DNA of 14,943 nt, from NCBI GenBank assembly GCA_937928195.1, contig CALEYZ010000164.1, forward strand, positions 1 through 14,943. Reading direction: 5' to 3'. A program made the position numbers and the translations under genes. The notes below the pieces were generated by a model. The model was not told where the DNA came from and made no database searches. It worked only from the letters and a program-made list of their open reading frames with translations. Below, piece by piece: positions 1-6,115 of this stretch; the first letter of the stretch is position 1, and each line of letters starts with the position of its first letter. This DNA comes from an uncultured Limnohabitans sp. (lineage in GTDB: Bacteria > Pseudomonadota > Gammaproteobacteria > Burkholderiales > Burkholderiaceae_C).

Positions 1-309
1 AAGTGCGCCTGATAGTTTGACGATGGCTAAATAGCCAAATCTCAACATCAAACTTCCTGCGAAAGGTGCGATTGCGCCAAACAATACCAATCTCACGCCA
101 ATGGGTGAAGATAAATCACCAATGCGCCATTGCAGTTCTGTTGAGATCGATGGAATGAGGATACTCAATACACCTAGTGCTGCAGAAGCAAAAAATGTGT
201 AGGTGAAAGTGAGCATCACCATGACCCATCCAAAATGAATGCCCAAATGATGTGTCTTTTTAAGAACGATGTGGCGAAGGAGGTTCATTGAGAATGCGTG
301 GTTCAGCAT
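1..309 (-). CDS. MFS transporter, N-terminal fragment (cut by window edge)
   Basis: A minus-strand open frame starts with ATG at 309 and runs 103 codons without a stop to base 1, so only the N-terminus is present. After a short basic stretch (LRHIVLKKTHH) it has the pattern FGWVMVMLTFTYTFFASAAL, a first transmembrane helix, then a loop with ELQWRIGDLSSPIGVRL and a second helix followed by GSLMLRFGYL. This arrangement, with H-x-GW before helix 1 and the RFG-type loop after helix 2, is typical of major facilitator superfamily transporters common in Comamonadaceae, often annotated as MFS or oxalate/formate-like antiporters. The substrate cannot be told. An alternative start is the ATG at 288 (residue 8); neither start has a clear Shine-Dalgarno sequence. 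It lies 33 bases after the gene at 343-924 and could be co-transcribed with it. Confidence 0.75.
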   Translation of the reverse strand, partial: MLNHAFSMNLLRHIVLKKTHHLGIHFGWVMVMLTFTYTFFASAALGVLSILIPSISTELQWRIGDLSSPIGVRLVLFGAIAPFAGSLMLRFGYLAIVKLSGAL

Positions 310-342
310 CGCCACAAATTAGGGTCGTAATTATCTTGTCGT

Positions 343-924
343 TTAATGACACTTGTCTTTGACGATGTCATAGATCAGTGGTACCACATTGAACAGTCCC
401 AAACCGTGATCATTCTTTAAGCAGTCAGGTTTCGCTGAATTCTTCACATCGTTGGCAAATTTTTCGTTTTGCTTATTAGACGCTTTGATGGATTCTTCTT
501 CGATAAGTTGTTTGATGGGTGATTGACTTAACTTATTGCTTGAATTTCTAGTTTGAGGTGAAATATTTAAGTTCAAATTTTGTTGCTGAACAACTTCAGA
601 TGGCAAAAGTGGCAGCGTTATCGCTGTTTCACTTTGATTGCTTTGAATGTGGTCCGAGACAGAGTTTGACAATGAAACAACATTTGGAAAAACAAGTTGC
701 TTAGGTTGATTGGGTAATGGGATTTGCTGATTCCAATTTTCAAGTAATCGCATTTCCACAACTTGATGCGAAGTAATCTGCCGATCTAACTTGAATGATT
801 GATTCGCAAAGAAAATGAAAGGCGCGAAAGTTATCAGCGCAGATAGCGCTAAAGAAAATAACTTAGATGATTTATTGGTAGTAGTAAGAAAATAAATGCT
901 ACTCATACATCCATGATATTGCAT
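343..924 (-). CDS. Hypothetical anchored or secreted protein with C-terminal cysteine pair
   Basis: A 193-residue protein of no family I can name. Residues about 20-41 (KLFSLALSALITFAPFIFFA) form one hydrophobic segment, either a signal anchor or an uncleaved signal peptide. The rest is rich in N, Q and S, low in complexity and probably disordered, with QLIEEESIKASNKQNEKFAND as a short charged stretch. The last 30 residues look ordered: a cysteine (PDCLKND), a hydrophobic GLGLFNVVPLIYDIV, and a final DKCH, so two cysteines frame a hydrophobic segment. I have the impression that similar C-terminal tails (DCL...GLL...KC) occur in other Burkholderiales hypothetical proteins with a TonB-like layout, but this is from memory and uncertain. 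The gene is visibly richer in A and T than its neighbours. ATG at 906 is an alternative start; a weak GAAAG lies upstream of 924. Confidence 0.6.
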   Translation of the reverse strand: MQYHGCMSSIYFLTTTNKSSKLFSLALSALITFAPFIFFANQSFKLDRQITSHQVVEMRLLENWNQQIPLPNQPKQLVFPNVVSLSNSVSDHIQSNQSETAITLPLLPSEVVQQQNLNLNISPQTRNSSNKLSQSPIKQLIEEESIKASNKQNEKFANDVKNSAKPDCLKNDHGLGLFNVVPLIYDIVKDKCH

Positions 925-943
925 TTCTGCAATCTTTCAGACA

Positions 944-973
944 CTCACATCACTGCGCACAAAGTGATGTGAG
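944..973 (-). terminator. Perfect 11-bp hairpin between two minus-strand genes
   Basis: CTCACATCACT at 944-954 is exactly complementary to AGTGATGTGAG at 963-973, leaving an 8-base loop. It sits just past the stop codon of the GYD gene (992) and about 20 bases before the start of the next minus-strand gene (924). No T run follows on either strand, so it is not a textbook intrinsic terminator. It may instead stabilise the upstream transcript's 3' end, act with Rho, or attenuate read-through into the downstream gene. Confidence 0.4.
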
Positions 974-991
974 GTCTTAGCCTGCTGTCAA

Positions 992-1321
992 TTATTTATT
1001 GGGTGCTTTGTATTTTGCTGCTTTGGCACCTGCGTTCGTCATAGCGGTTTTCATCGCTTTGGTAGAAATCAATTCTTCAGCATGAATTTCACTGAAGGCG
1101 CCACTGGACATTGTGATCATTTGAGTTTCAGCCATTTGTTCGGCACTGCCCTCCACCAAACAAACGATGCTGCCACTGGAGATTGAAAACATGACATCGT
1201 GTGTTTTCAGGCCCAATGATTTGAAAAGTGTTTTTGCAGCATCGCCCCTGTCGCTGGGTGATGCGAGCATGCCTTGAAACGCAGTAGGTGTGTAACGTGA
1301 GCGAACCAGATATAAAGCCAT
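992..1321 (-). CDS. GYD-domain small protein
   Basis: A 109-residue cytoplasmic protein. It has the pattern of the GYD family (PF08734), a ferredoxin-like dimeric alpha/beta barrel: N-terminal strand LYLVRSRYT, the T-x-x-F-x-G-M motif at 11-18, an S-P-S-D-R segment followed by a helix (AAKTLFKSLG), then two strands around 42-57 and a helix about 59-70. The G-Y-D signature usually found between the two middle strands is replaced here by SSGSIV (48-53), so the naming motif is degenerate. The biochemical role of the family is not established. ATG at 1321 has a strong AAAGGAGA Shine-Dalgarno sequence. The gene lies 37 bases after the dimeric-barrel gene 1359-1670, so the two probably form an operon. 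The last 20 residues are lysine and alanine rich. Confidence 0.75.
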   Translation of the reverse strand: MALYLVRSRYTPTAFQGMLASPSDRGDAAKTLFKSLGLKTHDVMFSISSGSIVCLVEGSAEQMAETQMITMSSGAFSEIHAEELISTKAMKTAMTNAGAKAAKYKAPNK

Positions 1322-1358
1322 AACTTGTCTCCTTTCGGTTTGTCAAAAATGCAAAGTG

Positions 1359-1670
1359 TTAAATCGGCAGTTGGCGCGCTAAATTACTGCGCACCCAACT
1401 GCTGAAGCCGCTTGCGGTTCCTTTGGCTTGCCATGCTTGAAACGCAGGGTCTGCGTACACAGCATCTGTGCATTTTCCATAGGCTTCATAGCTTGGGTAG
1501 CGGGTTGCGAAGACCATATTGCCAACTTCGCCTGCGGAGACGGCCCAAATTGAAACTTCCGCTCCATGCTTTCGCCAGATTGCTGCACTTTCTGCGACCA
1601 ACTCCATTAACTTTGCCATGTCTGCACCAGGGTTGGGTTTGAAAACTACTTGAGAAATCATTTCCGCCAT
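1359..1670 (-). CDS. Dimeric alpha/beta-barrel protein (NIPSNAP/ABM-like fold)
   Basis: A 103-residue cytoplasmic protein with the length and strand-helix-strand-strand-helix layout of ferredoxin-like dimeric-barrel proteins: strand QVVFKP, helix DMAKLMELVAESAAIWRKHG (17-36), strands SIWAVSAG and NMVFATRYPSYEAY (40-64), helix ADPAFQAWQAKG. The F-x-x-R-Y-x-S-Y-E-A-Y segment resembles the NIPSNAP and EthD-like groups and small monooxygenase-like proteins. No catalytic residue can be named and the substrate is unknown. ATG at 1670 is supported by GGAG seven bases upstream. It is the first gene of a probable two-gene operon with the GYD protein; both have the same fold class. Its leader (1671-1862) carries three inverted repeats, including a palindromic element also found upstream of the NTF2/ABM unit at 6116. 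Confidence 0.65.
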   Translation of the reverse strand: MAEMISQVVFKPNPGADMAKLMELVAESAAIWRKHGAEVSIWAVSAGEVGNMVFATRYPSYEAYGKCTDAVYADPAFQAWQAKGTASGFSSWVRSNLARQLPI

Positions 1671-1693
1671 TTTGAGCTCCTAAAGTTACGAGG

Positions 1694-1716
1694 TCGTACT
1701 TCTTGATGAAGTACGA
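1694..1716. repeat. Perfect 9-bp inverted repeat in operon leader
   Basis: TCGTACTTC (1694-1702) pairs exactly with GAAGTACGA (1708-1716) around a 5-base loop. It lies 24-46 bases before the ATG of the gene starting at 1670, so it would form a hairpin in that gene's 5' leader or serve as an operator. No T run follows on the minus strand, so it is not a simple terminator. Confidence 0.5.
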
Positions 1717-1738
1717 AATTGGATTGGACGCCGTTGAT

Positions 1739-1771
1739 CAAAAAAATGAAATAGTTGCGCTCATTTTTTTG
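1739..1771 (-). terminator. A-tract/T-tract inverted repeat, possible weak bidirectional terminator
   Basis: CAAAAAAATGA (1739-1749) is exactly complementary to TCATTTTTTTG (1761-1771), with an 11-base loop. Read on the minus strand it ends in seven T residues, about 90 bases after the stop codon of the DUF2164 gene (1863). The stem is almost all A-T, so as a terminator it would be weak. Confidence 0.4.
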
Positions 1772-1826
1772 GTTGGGGTTTACCCAAGTAGTTGGAATGA
1801 CAGGCGGATTGGGACAGCTCGCTTCT

Positions 1827-1840
1827 AGAACTTTTGTTCT
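1827..1840. promoter_or_regulatory. Palindromic element AGAAC-N4-GTTCT, copy 1
   Basis: AGAAC (1827-1831), spacer TTTT, GTTCT (1836-1840). With flanks, bases 1825-1841 match 5914-5930 at 16 of 17 positions. It lies 157 bases upstream of the minus-strand gene starting at 1670. The symmetry and size suit a dimeric repressor or activator site. The regulator is not identified. Confidence 0.45.
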
Positions 1841-1862
1841 GCCATTTTTAAATTCACATCGT

Positions 1863-2132
1863 CTATCGCTTTTTGGTGGCGTCGTATTTGCGCCAGTATT
1901 GAAACGGATCCTCGTTCACCTCAAGGTCGATTTCCATCACGCGGGTTTGAATTCGCTCTTGCACTTCGGCAACCGCCATGTTGTAAATTACCGGGCCAAT
2001 TTCGTCGACAAAGAACCCCAGCAAAGCACCTGCAGCGATGTTGCCTATCTTCTCGTCCATGTTCTCTAGAAAATAGCGCTCAATGGACGCGATGGCTTGC
2101 TGGCGGACTTCTTTGGACAGTTCAATGGTCAT
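1863..2132 (-). CDS. DUF2164 family protein
   Basis: An 89-residue cytoplasmic protein that matches DUF2164 well from memory of the family: LSKEVRQQAIASIERYFLEN at 5-24, then an I-G-N-I-A-A-G-A-L-L-G-F-F-V-D-E-I-G-P-V-I-Y-N core (29-51) and a helical VQERIQTRVMEIDLEV. The I-x-R-Y-F and E-I-G-P-x-I-Y-N motifs are the family hallmarks. The length is usual. The function is unknown. It is the last gene of a probable minus-strand operon after the GNAT and PPOX genes, 47 bases from the PPOX stop. I see no clear Shine-Dalgarno sequence before the ATG at 2132. Confidence 0.85.
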   Translation of the reverse strand: MTIELSKEVRQQAIASIERYFLENMDEKIGNIAAGALLGFFVDEIGPVIYNMAVAEVQERIQTRVMEIDLEVNEDPFQYWRKYDATKKR

Positions 2133-2179
2133 GCTGGTTGTTTCATTCTATAAAGCACAATGGCGAAGATGCGCTCAAT

Positions 2180-2785
2180 TTAAAGGTCTGGAGCGTAACG
2201 CTTCAGCATGTCCGCACGTGGTTCCAAAGGTGCGTCACTCTTTGTCTGGTCGCGAATGATTTCATTCAAGGAGGGCATTGCGTCCACGCTCTGCTGCTGC
2301 TCTACTGCCCAGAGTTTGGAGCGCATCATGGCTTTAGGGCAATGCATGTAAGCGGCTTCTACCGTGACTTTGATGACCAATTTGGGTGGGTTGGTCATGG
2401 CTTCAAAATGTTGAAGCAGATCGGCATCTGTTTGCAGCGTGGCACTGCCGTTAATGCGGACCACTTCGTCAATGCCCGGTATGAAAAACAGCAAGCCAAC
2501 TTTGGACGTCGCGATGATGTTGGTCAGTGTGTCCAACCTGTTGTTACCAGGTGAGTCTGGAATGAGGAGGGTTTGTGCGTCGATGACTTTGACAAAACCA
2601 GCATCGCCACCCCTTGGCGATGCATCCATTTGATGGTGCTGATCGCCGCTGCCAATTACGAGAAATGGCGACAGTGAAATGAACTTTTGGATGTGCGAGT
2701 CAACAAACGTCAATTCTTTTAAGACTGCACGTTCGGTTGGCGCTTTGTACAAAGCGCGTAGCGCGTTTAAGTTTTGAATTTGCAT
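2180..2785 (-). CDS. Pyridoxamine 5'-phosphate oxidase family flavoprotein (MSMEG_1061-like)
   Basis: A 201-residue protein with the split beta-barrel of the PPOX family, which binds FMN or a related flavin as a dimer. Diagnostic stretches are FLVIGSGD (41-48), QMDASPRGGDAGFVKV (52-67), TLLIPDSPGNNRLDTLTNI (72-90), GLLFFIPGIDEVVRINGSA (97-115) and CPKAMMRSKLW near residue 150. This set matches the subfamily labelled MSMEG_1061 in TIGRFAM-type naming, whose substrate is unknown; a true pyridoxamine phosphate oxidase role is unlikely. I chose ATG at 2785 because family members begin with a similar helix (LNALRALYKAPTERA). A GTG at 2824 would add 13 unconserved residues. Neither start has a good ribosome site. 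It lies 55 bases after the GNAT gene and 47 before DUF2164. Confidence 0.85.
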   Translation of the reverse strand: MQIQNLNALRALYKAPTERAVLKELTFVDSHIQKFISLSPFLVIGSGDQHHQMDASPRGGDAGFVKVIDAQTLLIPDSPGNNRLDTLTNIIATSKVGLLFFIPGIDEVVRINGSATLQTDADLLQHFEAMTNPPKLVIKVTVEAAYMHCPKAMMRSKLWAVEQQQSVDAMPSLNEIIRDQTKSDAPLEPRADMLKRYAPDL

Positions 2786-2840
2786 GGTCAATCGGGCAAT
2801 GTACTGGCAAGGACGCCGTGTCACATATCGGCTTGGCTGG

Positions 2841-3257
2841 TTACAACAACTTGCCCATGCTCAAGCGAGGCTCTACAGCGTAGCCGACGGATTGATAGAA
2901 GGCGGCAGTGGCTTCGTTTGTGTCAAGCAATTGCAGGTTGACTTTCATGCACCCTAAATCGGCCAGCGCTTTTTCAGCATGGCGAACCAGCAAGGTGCCC
3001 AAACCACCCAGCCGTTTGTTTGGATGCACTGCAACCGAATACAACCAACCTCGATGCCCATCGTAGCCAGCCATGATCGTGCCGACGATTTCTGTCGTGT
3101 CCACTGCAACAAAAAACAAACCATCTTGGACGGCTGTTTTTTTTGAAATCGCCAGGTTCGGTTCGTTGTGCGCGGTCTCATAGCCAAACACGTTGCGCCA
3201 TAGTTCCACAACTTGGATTCGGTCGGTGTCGTCTTTGTATTGGCGGATTGTTGTCAT
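2841..3257 (-). CDS. GNAT family N-acetyltransferase (YpeA-like)
   Basis: A 138-residue acetyltransferase that transfers acetyl from acetyl-CoA to an unknown amine. The Gcn5-related fold is clear: N-terminal helix IQVVELWRNVFG (14-25), strands around LFFVAVDTTEIVGTIMAGYDGHRGWLYSVAVHP (47-79), the acetyl-CoA pyrophosphate loop R-L-G-G-L-G (82-87) followed by helix TLLVRHAEKALADLG, and the C-terminal F-Y-Q-S-V-G-Y motif (120-125), whose tyrosine is the usual general acid. The AGYDGHRGWLY stretch and the SMGK ending match E. coli YpeA. The length is normal for YpeA. It is the first gene of the minus-strand GNAT-PPOX-DUF2164 set and is divergent from the SRPBCC gene at 3309. I see no strong Shine-Dalgarno sequence. 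Confidence 0.88.
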   Translation of the reverse strand: MTTIRQYKDDTDRIQVVELWRNVFGYETAHNEPNLAISKKTAVQDGLFFVAVDTTEIVGTIMAGYDGHRGWLYSVAVHPNKRLGGLGTLLVRHAEKALADLGCMKVNLQLLDTNEATAAFYQSVGYAVEPRLSMGKLL

Positions 3258-3308
3258 AGGTTTGAAAGTTGCGTAAGAATATGCGCTTTGATCAGAAATT
3301 AAAACACC

Positions 3309-4253
3309 ATGTCATCGATTAATCAATCCAATGTCATTGCCATTAACCGCGTTTACGACGCGCCGCTGCGTGAGGTCTGGGATGCATGGTCAGTTCCTGA
3401 GCAAATCTGCCAATGGTGGGGGCCTCGTGGTTTTACTTTGACTGTGCACGATCGGGATCTCAAATCGGGTGGCCACTGGCATTACACAATGCATGGCCCC
3501 GACGGTACAGATTACGAAAATACCACGCAATACCTTGAGGTACTGCCCATGCAAAAACTGGTTTATGACCACGGCGGGCATCAAGACCGTCCCCCTTTAT
3601 TCCGTGTCACAGCGCAGTTCAAAGAGCACCAGGGGCGCACCCAACTTTCAATGGAAATGGCTTTTGCATCAGCAGAAGTGGCTCAAGCAATGCGTGGTCA
3701 CATTCGTCAAGCGGGGGGCGAGACAACTTGGGATCGATTGGGTGAATTTCTTGCCAAAAAGACATCCGGCAAGGAAATATTTTTAATCGCCAGATCATTC
3801 AATGCGTCAGTCGATCGTCTCTTTCAAATGTGTTCGAGCCCAGACTTGCTGGCGCAATGGTTGCCGCCCACGGGTGCCACGATGCAATTCTTAAGGTACT
3901 CGCCGCCACTGTCAGGGTCCTCTTTTTATGAAATGTCATTCAACGAGGGCTTTGCTATGCACGGACTCATTAACTATCTGGAATTGAGTTCACCCCATCG
4001 CATCGTTTACACGCAGCAATTTTGTGATGCCGCTGAAAAAGTCATTCGCCCTGCATTTTTTCCGCATTGGCCTTTGCAAATGCATACGCGCATTGAGTTG
4101 TTTCAAGAAGATGCAACGACAAGCCGCTTGGCACTGTGCTGGACACCCGAGCAAGCCACGCAAGAAGACCTCTTGCAATTCGTCAATGAACGAAGTGGCA
4201 TGACCATGGGCTGGACAGGCAGCTTTGACAAACTGGAAGCGCTTTTAAGTTAA
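3309..4253 (+). CDS. Tandem SRPBCC (AHSA1-type) domain protein
   Basis: A 314-residue protein with two START-like domains in one chain. Domain 1 (about 8-150) opens with INRVYDAPLREVWDAWSVPE and has the QWWGPRGFT signature of activator-of-Hsp90-ATPase-1-like proteins, then GGHWHYTMHGPDG and a final helix about GGETTWDRLGEFL. Domain 2 (about 157-313) repeats the plan: IARSFNASVDRLFQMCSSPD, LLAQWLPPTG, then SFYEM and a final helix MTMGWTGSFDKLEALL. Single-domain proteins of this family are about 140-160 residues, so this is a double-length fusion or internal duplication with strong divergence. The domain forms a hydrophobic ligand cavity; the ligand is unknown. ATG at 3309 has no clear ribosome site. 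It is divergent from the GNAT gene and convergent with the Gfo/Idh gene. Confidence 0.88.
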   Translation: MSSINQSNVIAINRVYDAPLREVWDAWSVPEQICQWWGPRGFTLTVHDRDLKSGGHWHYTMHGPDGTDYENTTQYLEVLPMQKLVYDHGGHQDRPPLFRVTAQFKEHQGRTQLSMEMAFASAEVAQAMRGHIRQAGGETTWDRLGEFLAKKTSGKEIFLIARSFNASVDRLFQMCSSPDLLAQWLPPTGATMQFLRYSPPLSGSSFYEMSFNEGFAMHGLINYLELSSPHRIVYTQQFCDAAEKVIRPAFFPHWPLQMHTRIELFQEDATTSRLALCWTPEQATQEDLLQFVNERSGMTMGWTGSFDKLEALLS

Positions 4254-4279
4254 ATCACTGAGCGCTTCGTTCAAAAGAA

Positions 4280-4296
4280 TGTCAGCGGGCCTGACA
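4280..4296. terminator. Small hairpin between convergent genes
   Basis: TGTCAG (4280-4285) and CTGACA (4291-4296) pair around a 5-base loop in the 48-base gap between two converging genes. An overlapping GCCT-GAC-AGGC stem at 4289-4299 is an alternative fold. There is no T tract. It is placed where a shared terminator would be expected, but the support is weak. Confidence 0.25.
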
Positions 4297-4301
4297 GGCT
4301 G

Positions 4302-5258
4302 CTATTTCAGCATTGCCTCAACAAGTTCTTGAACTGCCAACGCCTCTTGTGCCGTGGCCAATTTGTGAGGCTGACCTTTTAACCATCGGTCCACTTCGCT
4401 TAACTGCCGCTGCAATGCGCTGGTACGTGGGTCTTCGTGTGTCCAGTCAATGGCTTCTGTCCATGGACCGCCGTCTGACCGCCACAGCTGGGAGAATTCT
4501 CTGAACTGGTAGTTGAGGCGGCTGCCGCGAACCGTCACTTCTTGTCGATCGGGTTGATTGCCACCGGTGGTGGCCATCACGGTCACGGGTCGACCGTCTG
4601 CTGTTGTGAGTCGGGCCAGCATGTCCAACTCACACAAGCTGGGGTCTTGAGGGTAGCGTGGCGATGCATGCTGCAAAGTCAACGGCCCAAGATAGCGACC
4701 TGCTAAGAATAAGAAATGCGAGATGACCTCGCGGGTGTAACCACCTTCATGCCTGAAACGAAGCCAGTCGGCTTCTTTTTGCCAAGCGCGGGGCCAAGCG
4801 GGGTAATTCACAACGATGTCGATGCCCAGTAATTCACCGACTTCCCCTGCTTGAATGGCGCGCGACAATTCTTCAAAGCCACGTGAGGCAGCCTGCGTGA
4901 AGTTGACAACGCTTGGCAGTCGCGCTTTTTCTAACTGAGTGAGAAGGTCACGGCTTTGCGCGTTGTCCGTGCCCAAGGGTTTCTCCATGAAAACTCCTTG
5001 GCCATTGGCCGCAGCTTCCAATGCATAGGTTTTGCGAGGACCAGGCGGGCAGGCCAGGTACACCACATTCGCGTCTTGCATGGCGGCTTGGGCGCTTTGC
5101 GCAATGGGTGCGTTCGGCAACAGGGCGCGTGTTTTGGCAATAGCATCAGGTGAGGGATCCCACACACCACTGACTTCAAATTCAGGGTGTCGCACTGCGT
5201 TTTCCAGCATGCGGCGCCCCATGATGCCTAGCCCAATGATTGCAAATTTGTGTTTCAT
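4302..5258 (-). CDS. Gfo/Idh/MocA family NAD(P)-dependent oxidoreductase
   Basis: A 318-residue cytoplasmic dehydrogenase of sugars, inositols or related hydroxy compounds. The Rossmann dinucleotide loop G-L-G-I-M-G is at 9-14, an acidic residue (VWDPS, D34) ends the second strand, and the family signature MEKPLG at 91-96 holds the catalytic-site lysine K93. The GGYTREVISHF stretch (172-182) sits where the family places its catalytic histidine helix. The C-terminal half is the usual open beta-sheet dimerisation domain. Length is slightly below the common 330-380. ATG at 5258 is chosen over the GTG at 5261 because GGAG lies at better spacing from it. It is divergent from the VOC gene. The substrate is not predictable from sequence or neighbours. 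Confidence 0.9.
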   Translation of the reverse strand: MKHKFAIIGLGIMGRRMLENAVRHPEFEVSGVWDPSPDAIAKTRALLPNAPIAQSAQAAMQDANVVYLACPPGPRKTYALEAAANGQGVFMEKPLGTDNAQSRDLLTQLEKARLPSVVNFTQAASRGFEELSRAIQAGEVGELLGIDIVVNYPAWPRAWQKEADWLRFRHEGGYTREVISHFLFLAGRYLGPLTLQHASPRYPQDPSLCELDMLARLTTADGRPVTVMATTGGNQPDRQEVTVRGSRLNYQFREFSQLWRSDGGPWTEAIDWTHEDPRTSALQRQLSEVDRWLKGQPHKLATAQEALAVQELVEAMLK

Positions 5259-5361
5259 CACAGTCTCCGATTGAGAGGGAGCTTAACAAAAGTTTGCCAG
5301 CTCTACAGGCACTCAGAACATGACAAAATGGCTGGCACGATTTGACCAACGCTTGAAACCT

Positions 5362-5838
5362 ATGAAACTGACCACCTGTCTCTGGTTCGATGGCCGTGCG
5401 CGTGAAGCCGCAAATTTTTACACGCGCATATTTCCCGACAGCGCCGTTGCTGACAACTGGATTGCGCCCTCAGACACGCCGGGCAACAAGCAAGGCGATG
5501 AGGTGGTGGTGAATTTCAAAATCTTTGGACAAGCCTTCATTGGCCTCAACGGTGGCCCACAATTTCCGCACACCGAAGCCATTTCGTTTCAAATTCCTTG
5601 CGCCAATCAATCTGAAATTGATCATTACTGGTCAGTCTTAACCACAGAAGGTGGGCAGGAGAGTCAGTGCGGTTGGCTGAAAGACAAATTCGGCATTTCA
5701 TGGCAAGTCATTTCGCCCGAAATGAATTTGTATTTGGGCGGCTCGGATCCACAAGGTGCACAAAGGGCCACGCAGGCCATGCTGCGCATGCGCAAGATTG
5801 ATTTGGCTGCGATGCGAAAAGCCTATCTTGGGGACTAG
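5362..5838 (+). CDS. VOC family protein, PhnB-like (3-demethylubiquinone methyltransferase-type domain)
   Basis: A 158-residue protein of the vicinal oxygen chelate superfamily, matching the PhnB-like group (PF06983). It opens with KLTTCLWFDGRAREAANFYTRIFPDS, the group's standard start, followed by GDEVVVNFKIFGQAFIGLNGGPQFPHTEAISFQI, the helix SEIDHYWSVLTTEGG, and QCGWLKDKFGISWQVISPEM. A C-terminal helical tail QRATQAMLRMRKIDLAAMRKAYLG is also typical. Despite the old database name, such proteins are not shown to be methyltransferases; many are thought to be metal-binding or inactive barrels. An in-frame ATG at 5320 would add 14 residues (start MTKWLARF) without family support; neither start has a good ribosome site. 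It is divergent from the Gfo/Idh gene with only about 60-100 bases between. Confidence 0.87.
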   Translation: MKLTTCLWFDGRAREAANFYTRIFPDSAVADNWIAPSDTPGNKQGDEVVVNFKIFGQAFIGLNGGPQFPHTEAISFQIPCANQSEIDHYWSVLTTEGGQESQCGWLKDKFGISWQVISPEMNLYLGGSDPQGAQRATQAMLRMRKIDLAAMRKAYLGD

Positions 5839-6115
5839 TTACACGCCATTGCTTCAAGCGTTGCAATTTGATCCATGCATCAGGCCTGAGTTGGTTTTGA
5901 ATTCGATTTTGAACTAGAACTTTCGTTCTGTAGATGGGCGCTTGGCTCTTCAATTAAGGGAAAACCTTGAAGAAAAAAATAGCTTGACGCGTATCAATTT
6001 TAAATTGGGTAACGTTTAATTTGACTGCGTAATTTGTGTCCACCTACCAAGGCTAGGTTGGATGCGAAGTATGTATGAGCAACTTGTTATTTTTAAATTT
6101 CAACTTGGAGTCAAC
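5839..6115 (+). other. Long leader/promoter region before the NTF2-ABM unit
   Basis: A 277-base stretch without a gene. It holds the AGAAC-N4-GTTCT palindrome, an A-rich run (5971-5980), a TTGACG box at 5984-5989 and an AT-rich palindrome CAATTT-T-AAATTG at 5995-6007. The TTGACG box has no convincing -10 hexamer at 16-18 bases, so I do not assign a promoter firmly. Confidence 0.35.
5916..5929. promoter_or_regulatory. Palindromic element AGAAC-N4-GTTCT, copy 2
   Basis: AGAAC (5916-5920), spacer TTTC, GTTCT (5925-5929). The 17 bases 5914-5930 differ at one position from 1825-1841. It lies about 187 bases upstream of the NTF2-like gene at 6116 and 78 bases after the VOC stop, within a 277-base gap. 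Probable binding site of an unidentified dimeric regulator. Confidence 0.45.

Noticed and set aside
1827..1840. SOS (LexA) box
   Set aside because: GAAC-N4-GTTC is the LexA site of Gram-positive bacteria; betaproteobacterial LexA uses CTGT-N8-ACAG, and the downstream genes are not DNA repair genes.
2138..2554. Plus-strand open frame (138 codons) opposite the PPOX gene
   Set aside because: The opposite strand has a clear PPOX-family protein; this frame has cysteine- and histidine-rich random composition.
5362..5838. Ubiquinone methyltransferase (UbiG-like)
   Set aside because: The old family name suggests this, but the protein has a VOC fold and no SAM-binding motif.
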